A model generated the notes under the pieces. That model worked only from the letters and a program-made list of their open reading frames with translations, was not told the origin of the DNA and ran no database searches. The translations under genes and the position numbers were made by a program. Positions 25,552 to 32,604 of a stretch of 44,311 bases of DNA are shown here, in pieces. Each line of letters begins with the position of its first letter. Position 1 is the first letter of the stretch. Source of the DNA: CAYILR01 sp964364175 (GTDB lineage: Bacteria; Bdellovibrionota; UBA1018); the NCBI GenBank assembly GCA_964364175.1, contig CAYILR010000039.1, forward strand, positions 1 through 44,311, in the 5' to 3' direction.

Positions 25552-25990
25552 CTTGTGCCTCTTTTTCTCCGAGAGCTTTTTTGAGCGTGATCCATGGCAA
25601 GAGCGCACACTTGATGCGCACCGGAAAATTTCGAACGCCTGCCAACGCACGAATATCGCCTTCGATTTCGTCTGGGTTTTTTTGCCCCAGCATCAAACCT
25701 CTAAAATCTTCCACAGCGCGCAACGCATCCTGAAAAGATTTGCCCTGAACCTCCTCGGTCATCATGCTGGCGCTCGCCATACAGATCGAACAACCTTCAC
25801 CACAGAAGCGAATGTCATGAATCACATCCGACCCATCCACGCCTCGAGCAATGTCTATCTCCACTCGATCTCCACAAACAGGATTGAATCCCTCTTCGTG
25901 ATGATCCGGTTTTTCCAACGCCCCAAAATTGCGAGGATCTTTTTGGTGTTCGAGAATAATTTCTCCGTAGAGCTGATCCATGCCACGCAT
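25538..25990 (-). CDS. sufU: SufU-type sulfur-transfer protein
   Basis: The 150-residue IscU-fold protein has ligands in NPVCGDRVEI, the second cysteine in EGCSICMASASMMTEEV and the third in RIKCALLPW. The long insertion between the second and third cysteine regions (DFRGLMLGQKNPDEIEGDIR) is typical of SufU rather than IscU. SufU accepts sulfur from SufS through a zinc site. Its ATG overlaps the sufS stop by one base (TAATG). An alternative start three codons later is possible. Confidence 0.93.
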   Translation of the reverse strand: MRGMDQLYGEIILEHQKDPRNFGALEKPDHHEEGFNPVCGDRVEIDIARGVDGSDVIHDIRFCGEGCSICMASASMMTEEVQGKSFQDALRAVEDFRGLMLGQKNPDEIEGDIRALAGVRNFPVRIKCALLPWITLKKALGEKEAQDANV

Positions 25991-27237
25991 TAGCCCTTCC
26001 TCCCAAAAAACTTCTGTGTCTCAGCCACAGTATCCACCCAAAAATCGACTTCTGCTCGAGTTGTGTAAAAACTTAAACTTGCGCGACTCGTCGCAGTTAC
26101 ACCCAACCACTTCATCAGAGGCTGCGCACAATGATGCCCTGCCCTCACCGCAATACCGCGTGAATCCATGAAGGTCGCCACATCGTGCGGATGCACACCG
26201 GGGATTGCAAAACTAAAAACAGATCCCCGTGATTTCATGGTCTGAGGACCAAAAATCTGCGCGATCCCTTGAGATCGAATTTTATCGAGAGCATAAGCAC
26301 CCAACTCTTCTTCGGCCCGAGCAATCTGCACCATTCCCAGGTCCATGAGATACTTCAACGCTTGATCGAACCCAATCACACCTGCGATGTTAGGAGTGCC
26401 CGCTTCGAACTTCCAAGGCAGCTCATTCCACAAAGTATGATCGTCCTTCACAGACGAAATCATATCTCCACCAAACTGATAGGGCGGCATTTTTTCGAGA
26501 AGGTGCTGCCTTCCCCAAAGAACTCCCACTCCTGTGGGGCCGCAGAGCTTGTGAGAAGAAAAAGCCAGAAAATCGACAGGCCCCAAATCGGTCCAGCGTA
26601 ACGGTTGATGGCAAATCCCTTGAGCGGCATCCAGAACAATGGCCTCAACGCCAGCGGCTTTTGCCATCTGAGCAATTTCACCCACGGGATTGATGGTTCC
26701 CAAAACATTGCTCATCCAAGTCAGTGCCAAAACTTTCGGCTTCTGCGTCAAAACCGATTTCAAAGACGCGAAATCAATCCGTCCATCAGCATCCAATTCC
26801 ACAATCACAAAACGTGCTTTTTTCTCGAGAGCCAGCGACTGCCAAGGAACAAAATTCGCGTGATGCTCCATACGAGTTACCGCAATCACGTCACCTTCCG
26901 AAATATTGCTTCGACCCCAAGAACTCGCCACCAAGTTCATTGCAGCCGTTGTTCCACTGGTCAGAATAATTTCTTTCTCAGAAACACCACCCAAAAAACG
27001 TGACAGAGTTGCGCGAGCATTTTCGTATTCACGCGTGGCAATTTCGCTCAATTCATAAATTCCACGATGCACGTTGGCGTTCTCGTGCTCGTAGTAACGA
27101 GTCATGCGTTCGATCACCGATCGAGGTTTTTGAGCCGTGGCGGCATGATCCAGATAAACCAACGCATTTTGATTTCGAACACGGGTGTCCAAGATCGGAA
27201 AATCTTTTCTGACTTTCTCAGCCGTCCAGTGATTCAT
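25990..27237 (-). CDS. sufS: Cysteine desulfurase SufS
   Basis: The 415-residue class-V aminotransferase-fold enzyme has the PLP-binding Lys in FSSHKLCGPTGVGVLWG, the conserved N-terminal YLDHAATAQKP and HRGIYELS, and the catalytic Cys in RAGHHCAQPLM. It removes sulfur from cysteine and passes it to SufU. It overlaps sufD by 4 bp (ATGA) and sufU by 1 bp. Confidence 0.96.
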   Translation of the reverse strand: MNHWTAEKVRKDFPILDTRVRNQNALVYLDHAATAQKPRSVIERMTRYYEHENANVHRGIYELSEIATREYENARATLSRFLGGVSEKEIILTSGTTAAMNLVASSWGRSNISEGDVIAVTRMEHHANFVPWQSLALEKKARFVIVELDADGRIDFASLKSVLTQKPKVLALTWMSNVLGTINPVGEIAQMAKAAGVEAIVLDAAQGICHQPLRWTDLGPVDFLAFSSHKLCGPTGVGVLWGRQHLLEKMPPYQFGGDMISSVKDDHTLWNELPWKFEAGTPNIAGVIGFDQALKYLMDLGMVQIARAEEELGAYALDKIRSQGIAQIFGPQTMKSRGSVFSFAIPGVHPHDVATFMDSRGIAVRAGHHCAQPLMKWLGVTATSRASLSFYTTRAEVDFWVDTVAETQKFFGRKG

Positions 27238-28406
27238 TCATCCACCTCTTGCTCGTAGCCCAAAGCCAGACGCACTCGTTCCCGCACGGAGGATGAGTGG
27301 ATTTCGGAAACCACAGGATCAATAAATCCTCGCACAATCATTTTCTCAGCAAGCTGGGGATCAATCCCACGACTCTCCAAATAGAATTTTTGTTCGGGCA
27401 AAACGGGGCTAGAACTCGCGCCATGAGCACACTCGACTTCGTCCGTCGCAATTTCCAACTTGGGAAATGTATCAATCCCAGCCTGTGGGGATAGAATCAT
27501 GTTCTTGTTTTTTTGAAATGCTTTAGTTCTCAACGCTGTCTTGTGAATAACAATATTGCCATTAAAAATCGCACGTGCACGATCCGTCACCACTGTTCGA
27601 TAATTCATCTGACTTTTGGTATCCGGAACTGAATGCTCTGCGCGAATCCAGAAATCAAAATGCTGATCATCTTTTCCTTGCGCCGCACCTTCCAGATCAA
27701 TCTGAGCTCCACGTCCCAGGCATCTTTGCTCGATTCTGATTTGGCTCTTGGCGCCGCCTACTTGCAAGGGCAGAACCCGCGCATAGGCATCCTGCTCTAC
27801 AACGATTTCAATGCGAGCAAAGTGAGAAACTTGCCTGCTCCAATTTTGAATCCAGCTGTAGTGTAAATTGGCGCCCGCCTTAACATGAATTTGGATGAGG
27901 CCCACAGCTACGGAAGAGACTGCACACTCGGGTTCACTCAAGAATTCATCAATGCACTTCAAGCTGCTGTGGTTCTCAACGACAATCCACTTTCGATAAT
28001 AGAAAACGGATGAAGCAGGATCCATCCAGTAAGTCGTTCTGGTCGACTGATTGCCTGCGTTTTCCTCGGGTCGTGTTTTGATCAAAACAGCAGATGTGCA
28101 TTTTGCAGCCGCTAGCTGAGCCAGGTAATCTCCAGCAAAAACGGAGGGAATCTCGTAGTCCACACCTTCCGCTGAAAACCTCTGTTCTGCAGAACTAATC
28201 ACGCTGACAGACGACTCCTCTGGCGCGAGTAAACTCAGTCCCTGTGGCGGTGATTTCTGACTCGGAGTCAAAACAGGCTCTTGCTCAAATCCGAATCCCT
28301 TGAGCGAAGTCCAACGAAAATTTTCGTTCTCACGACTCGTCGGCAATGGCATTGAGCTCCAAATTTTGCGAGCTCGCTGTTGAGACTCCTGCAAATTCCT
28401 GATCAT
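27234..28406 (-). CDS. sufD: Fe-S cluster assembly protein SufD
   Basis: The 390-residue beta-helix protein is a diverged SufB paralogue. It has the conserved C-terminal pattern CAHGASSSPV, FYLESRGIDPQLAEKMIVRGF and a middle Gln/Ser-rich beta-helix. It pairs with SufB and SufC in the assembly scaffold. The ATG at 28406 is chosen because it overlaps the sufC stop in an ATGA; an in-frame TTG at 28421 would add five residues. Its N-terminal half is weakly conserved, as usual for SufD. Confidence 0.9.
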   Translation of the reverse strand: MIRNLQESQQRARKIWSSMPLPTSRENENFRWTSLKGFGFEQEPVLTPSQKSPPQGLSLLAPEESSVSVISSAEQRFSAEGVDYEIPSVFAGDYLAQLAAAKCTSAVLIKTRPEENAGNQSTRTTYWMDPASSVFYYRKWIVVENHSSLKCIDEFLSEPECAVSSVAVGLIQIHVKAGANLHYSWIQNWSRQVSHFARIEIVVEQDAYARVLPLQVGGAKSQIRIEQRCLGRGAQIDLEGAAQGKDDQHFDFWIRAEHSVPDTKSQMNYRTVVTDRARAIFNGNIVIHKTALRTKAFQKNKNMILSPQAGIDTFPKLEIATDEVECAHGASSSPVLPEQKFYLESRGIDPQLAEKMIVRGFIDPVVSEIHSSSVRERVRLALGYEQEVDE

Positions 28407-29149
28407 GTGTTTTCTATCCAATCGTATCCACGCTCTTCCAGCTCACGCGCCAGCTCGGGCCCCCCGCTTTTAACGATCTTTCCATCCATAAAAACATGAA
28501 CAAAATCGGGTCGGATATAATTCAACATGCGTTGATAATGAGTGATCAATAAAAATGCACGTTGCGACGAACGCAGGTTTTCAATGCTCTCGGATACGCT
28601 TTTCAAAGCATCAATATCCAGCCCAGAATCTGTTTCATCCAAAATTGCCACTTTCGGCTGCAAAAGTCTCATCTGCAGTGTTTCGAGGCGCTTCTTCTCT
28701 CCACCGCTAAATCCATCGTTCAACGAACGCGCTAGAAAAGACTCAGGGACGTTCAGAGACTTCATCTCGGCCAAGATGAGTTTCCGGTATTCTTTGGAAG
28801 GAACTTCCTCACCACGAACTGCGCGCAGGCTCGAACGCAGGAAATTAGCGACACTCACACCTGGAATCGCCACTGGATATTGAAATCCGAGAAAAAGACG
28901 CTTCTTGGCTCTTTCGTTAGCAGGCATTGCGGTGATTTCTTCGCCATCCAACCAAACCGAGCCCGACTCCACTTTGTATCGCGGATGTCCCATCAGAGTG
29001 TTGGCCATGGATGTTTTTCCGGAGCCGTTCCTACCCATGATGGCGTGTACCTCGCCCGGCTTCATCGTCAGGTTCACACCCTTGAGGACATGCTTGCCCT
29101 CGACTGACACGTTTAAATCGCGAACTTCAAAAGCTACTGCTGAAGACAT
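28403..29149 (-). CDS. sufC: Fe-S assembly ATPase SufC
   Basis: The 248-residue ABC-type ATPase has Walker A GRNGSGKTS, the SufC-specific signature FSGGEKKRLETLQM, Walker B AILDETDSGLDIDALK and the H-loop LITHYQRML. It drives conformational change in the SufBCD scaffold. GGGAGG lies just before the ATG. Its 5' end overlaps the Rrf2 regulator gene by 16 bp. Confidence 0.96.
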   Translation of the reverse strand: MSSAVAFEVRDLNVSVEGKHVLKGVNLTMKPGEVHAIMGRNGSGKTSMANTLMGHPRYKVESGSVWLDGEEITAMPANERAKKRLFLGFQYPVAIPGVSVANFLRSSLRAVRGEEVPSKEYRKLILAEMKSLNVPESFLARSLNDGFSGGEKKRLETLQMRLLQPKVAILDETDSGLDIDALKSVSESIENLRSSQRAFLLITHYQRMLNYIRPDFVHVFMDGKIVKSGGPELARELEERGYDWIENT

Positions 29150-29673
29150 AGACCCTCCCGATTTGCCACCGAGGATTCAGAAAATTTTCTGAGAGCAGCT
29201 GCTTGCTCAATTGCCAGAGTTTCTATTTTTTTTGATACATGAACTTCGTCAATCAACAGAGCATCGAGAGTAATCTCTCGGGTAATCGCCTCAAAATAAA
29301 CATCGATCATCTTCCAAAAAGGACGAATTGAGCACTGATCCAAATGGACACAGGAGTTTTGCTGTCCTGAAAATTTTGCACAAAAACTAGTTCCACCTTC
29401 AATCATGGGCGCTTTTTTTTCTTTCAATGCATCAAAGACGTCCTTGAGCGTAATTTGTTGAGGGGCTTTGGAAAGAACGAAACCTCCCTGCACACCTCGG
29501 ACTGCGGTAATTAAACCTGATTTGCGTAACAAATGCATGAACTTGCTGACGTACTCAACGGAGATTTTTTCAATCTCAGCGATCCGAGAAGCCGGCATAG
29601 GCTTGCCCCCGTAATGGCGAGCCAGTTGTAGAGCACATCGCAATCCGTATTCCTCGAGCGAAGATATATGCAT
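29134..29673 (-). CDS. Rrf2-family regulator of the suf operon
   Basis: The 179-residue protein has an N-terminal winged helix (EEYGLRCALQLARHYGG, ISVEYVSKFMHLLRKSGLI, GVQGGFVLSKAP). Three cysteines in the later half have the spacing C-x9-C-x5-C (FCAKF...NSCVHLDQCSIRP), which could hold a [2Fe-2S] cluster. The first gap is longer than the C-x5-C-x5-C of E. coli IscR. As first gene of the suf operon it most likely senses Fe-S status and controls its own promoter. AAGGAT lies 6 nt before the ATG. Confidence 0.9.
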   Translation of the reverse strand: MHISSLEEYGLRCALQLARHYGGKPMPASRIAEIEKISVEYVSKFMHLLRKSGLITAVRGVQGGFVLSKAPQQITLKDVFDALKEKKAPMIEGGTSFCAKFSGQQNSCVHLDQCSIRPFWKMIDVYFEAITREITLDALLIDEVHVSKKIETLAIEQAAALRKFSESSVANREGLCLQQ

Positions 29674-29724
29674 AAACGCATCCTTCTTTTGTTATTAAAG
29701 CCTTTTGTTTTTAAAGCAGAAAAA

Positions 29725-29767
29725 GGTATGTCATAGGAAAGAAAGGTAATCAATACTATTTGGTATT
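29725..29767 (-). promoter_or_regulatory. Putative promoter and Rrf2 operator of the suf-rib operon
   Basis: The inverted repeat AATAC-TATTTG-GTATT (29752-29767) overlaps the upstream edge of a possible minus-strand -35 (TTGATT, 29753-29748). A weak -10 (CATACC, 29730-29725) follows at 17-bp spacing. The position, about 80 bp before the Rrf2 start and over the -35, suits autorepression. Promoter hexamers are weak and the operator is inferred from symmetry alone. Confidence 0.45.
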
Positions 29768-29807
29768 AATTTAAGGATTCGAGTAGAAGCGGACGCTCTA
29801 TTGGACT

Positions 29808-31193
29808 TTATAACAGGATTAAAATCACTAGCAAGGGTAAAAGCCATTTCAAATTCAAGACGATCGAAGACCAAACATCAAGACCATCGAGGCGTTTAGC
29901 AACCAACTGAGCTTTTCCGGCAACGCCCAGGACATTCCGAAACATTCCCAACTGAAACTCTGCAAGACCATCCACAAGATTCACCTTAGCCCCCCGAAAT
30001 GCAATCGCATCGGAAAGAACTGGGACCTTGATCATGAACTTTACTAACTTGCTCCAAGGTTGTTTAATTTTAACTTCAATCGTGTCTTCATCAAACGCCA
30101 CGGAAAACTTGATCGTGTCCGGAATTTGAACTCCGTACAACGCAAAATCTGGAGCTTTCTGAGAATCCTGCAAAACCATGTCCACCGATTTATTAAACAC
30201 AATTTTGATTTCAAGGTGATCGGGGGCACGCTTCAAAACCGCGTACTGGACTTCATTTAAAACCAAGTCCAGCGACGGCCCCACGAGTTCTCTAAGTGGC
30301 GCGAAGAAATACCTCAGAGTGTCCCCATCCACGATGATGTCGTCCCCGTCTGCTGGCAGATCGTAGGCCAGCGGCTGAATCAGCTGCCAACTGACTTGAG
30401 AAACTCTCTGCATGAGCCAGGATGCTGAAGCTACTTTTTCTGGCTGCGGCTGCCAGCCTGGCACAAGCAACGCACCAGCAAGTTGAATTGAAAACCATTC
30501 AAAATCAGGATGATTGAATGCCGTCTTCAACGCCGCCTCTTTCGGACCCTGGTACTCACCAGAAACGGTGAAATCTGCATGAGTTCGACTCAAAACTTGA
30601 GGTCGTACCGTAGCGTTCCAATCGTCAGTCACGCGTAGAACGTCTGCAATCCTCTCCAACTCCCAGTAAACTGAGGTCAGCGCTCGCTCAATGCTGGTTT
30701 CTCGCGACCAAATCCGTGCCCATGTCAGAAAAAAAATTGAATAGAAAAAACTATCTCTCGCGTAAGGAACATCAATCAAACGTTCGGCTTGAGACCAGGA
30801 TTTTCTTTTTTCGTCCGATGAGAATTCTCCGGGAGCCAAAACCCAGCGAATCCGACCTTTGCTCTGGGGAGTCAATGCGATGCCTCGATCGCTGTCAGCA
30901 GCCATGACATCCAGCTCATTAGCTGGGTCAGCCAAAAGAGCGTTCAATTTATCAACAAACTCTGTAGAACTATGGCTCTCAACCCATTCAATTTTTTCGT
31001 AGCGAGAAGAAAGCTGTTTTTGGATCGTGAGCTTCATCAGGCGTCGCGACATTTCGTAAGAAACCGCGTGATCAGAGTCTATGCTCACAGGCAAATGAAC
31101 CACCAAACGAGGTCCTGCCCAAGCAGACACCGATGCCGCGAACAATCCTACGAGCACACAGAAGCTGAACCGTCTACGAAACACTCCACCCAT
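29808..31193 (-). CDS. Unrecognised exported protein with C-terminal membrane anchor
   Basis: I do not recognise this 461-residue protein. It has a clear signal peptide (MGGVFRRRFSF then a hydrophobic stretch ending SAWA, residues 1-27). A long mixed alpha/beta exported region follows without cysteine pairs or known motifs. The C-terminus ends in a hydrophobic helix (WLLPLLVILILL) with no residues after it. This topology suggests a periplasmic domain tethered by its tail. An in-frame TTG at 31247 with AAGG upstream would add 18 polar residues ahead of the signal; the ATG at 31193 fits the signal peptide better. It lies downstream of the LolC/E-like gene on the same strand with a short gap, so a link to envelope transport is possible but unproven. 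Confidence 0.7.
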   Translation of the reverse strand: MGGVFRRRFSFCVLVGLFAASVSAWAGPRLVVHLPVSIDSDHAVSYEMSRRLMKLTIQKQLSSRYEKIEWVESHSSTEFVDKLNALLADPANELDVMAADSDRGIALTPQSKGRIRWVLAPGEFSSDEKRKSWSQAERLIDVPYARDSFFYSIFFLTWARIWSRETSIERALTSVYWELERIADVLRVTDDWNATVRPQVLSRTHADFTVSGEYQGPKEAALKTAFNHPDFEWFSIQLAGALLVPGWQPQPEKVASASWLMQRVSQVSWQLIQPLAYDLPADGDDIIVDGDTLRYFFAPLRELVGPSLDLVLNEVQYAVLKRAPDHLEIKIVFNKSVDMVLQDSQKAPDFALYGVQIPDTIKFSVAFDEDTIEVKIKQPWSKLVKFMIKVPVLSDAIAFRGAKVNLVDGLAEFQLGMFRNVLGVAGKAQLVAKRLDGLDVWSSIVLNLKWLLPLLVILILL

Positions 31194-31282
31194 GGCGTGT
31201 AACCTACGTCTCTTTTCTTGTCCGATGCCAGCGAAAAAATCGAGCAAATGAAACCTTGATTAACTCCTGCTATTCCGCAGCA

Positions 31283-32590
31283 CTAAGCCCCGTACCGAAT
31301 CCCCTGCAACGGACTTAGACGCAGCGCGCGACGACTGGGGTACAAGCACGCAGTAATGACAATCACCAGCGCAGCCAAACTCACCCCTGCATAGTAGAGC
31401 GGTTGAAAACTCACCGGAAGTGTTCGGTCATAATAAATATCGGGCAGCGTAATGAAGTCGTAGCGTTTCAAGAGCACACAGAGCAGCAATCCTAAAATCA
31501 ACCCGCCCCCGACACCAATAAATCCAATCAAAACACCCTCAGCCAAAAACACGGCCGCCACATGGCTATCTCGAGCGCCCATGGTTTTTAGAATCGCGAT
31601 TTCCTTCTTCTTCTCCAGAACCATGAGCGTCAACGTCGTCACAATATTAAAGGACGCCACCACAACAATGAACGCGAGAATAATAAACATCGCGATCCGC
31701 TCCAATCGAAGCGATGCAAACAAATGCGAATTGAGTTGAATCCAATCCTCCACTCGAAACGTCGGCAGCATGGCGCGCATCTCGTTCGCTACTGTCGGAG
31801 CGACTTCAAACGAACGAACTGTGACTTCCCATTGCGAAACCACATCTGCTTTTCTTAAGAAAGCCCTCACCGCGGGCATGGCCGCAAAAACCGTGTGCAA
31901 TTCCTGCTCTGGAAGACCCGACTTATAGACACCTTCCACCACATATCGCTTCAAGCGAGGAACCGCTTCCAACGGGCCTTCGGTTTCCAGTGGGGAAATC
32001 AACGTCACTCGATCTCCCGGAATCACACCCATCTCGTAGGCCATCGCCTCGCCCACATAAACTCCGGGCAGGCGGATCAACTCCCCACCCTCTCGCTCAG
32101 TCATCATTTGCGGATCTACCGACTCGGTGACTTGTTTTTTCAACCGCTGCAAGCGCTCTTCGGTCACTCCCTTGAGAACCACGCCGGTGACTTTGCGACC
32201 CGTTTTAAGGATCGCTTCCGCCGAAAGCACGGGCCAAAACGCAATCACTTCGTTCGAATGTTTGATATTGCTGAAAATAAATTTTTCATCCAGTGACTGA
32301 AAAGGAACTCGCCCGGAATCAAATCCATCGGTCTGCTGAGTGGGAGAAATCAAAATGTGTAAATCAGAACCCATGAGGCGTTTTTTGAGCTCATTCTCAA
32401 ATCCGTCCATGACCGACAGAACTACAATCATGGCAGTCACGCCCAGTCCCACCCCCAAAATCGACATGGAAGAAATGAAACTCAGAAACCTAGAATTTTT
32501 CTTGGACTTGAGATAGCGAAATCCAATCCATACCGTCCATGGATTCCGCCAAAAATGTCTCAAAGCTGCGAGCTCACGCCATCGGAACAT
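31283..32590 (-). CDS. LolC/LolE-family lipoprotein-releasing ABC permease
   Basis: The 435-residue protein has the MacB/FtsX-LolE layout. An N-terminal membrane helix follows GFRYLKSKKNSRFLSFISS (the LolC/E N-terminal signature). A large periplasmic domain (about 70-290) comes next, and three C-terminal helices end with PSRRALRLSPLQGIRYGA. It would extract lipoproteins from the inner membrane for LolA. No LolD ATPase is adjacent, so the partner is encoded elsewhere. It starts 14 nt after the fadJ-like stop and is probably co-transcribed with it. Confidence 0.88.
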   Translation of the reverse strand: MFRWRELAALRHFWRNPWTVWIGFRYLKSKKNSRFLSFISSMSILGVGLGVTAMIVVLSVMDGFENELKKRLMGSDLHILISPTQQTDGFDSGRVPFQSLDEKFIFSNIKHSNEVIAFWPVLSAEAILKTGRKVTGVVLKGVTEERLQRLKKQVTESVDPQMMTEREGGELIRLPGVYVGEAMAYEMGVIPGDRVTLISPLETEGPLEAVPRLKRYVVEGVYKSGLPEQELHTVFAAMPAVRAFLRKADVVSQWEVTVRSFEVAPTVANEMRAMLPTFRVEDWIQLNSHLFASLRLERIAMFIILAFIVVVASFNIVTTLTLMVLEKKKEIAILKTMGARDSHVAAVFLAEGVLIGFIGVGGGLILGLLLCVLLKRYDFITLPDIYYDRTLPVSFQPLYYAGVSLAALVIVITACLYPSRRALRLSPLQGIRYGA

Positions 32591-32604
32591 GTCGTCTCAA
32601 AAAC

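Noticed and set aside
25552..25650. N-terminal extension of the SufT-like protein
   Set aside because: It overlaps sufU by over 100 bp and is unlike the family; the ATG at 25551 begins directly before the domain.
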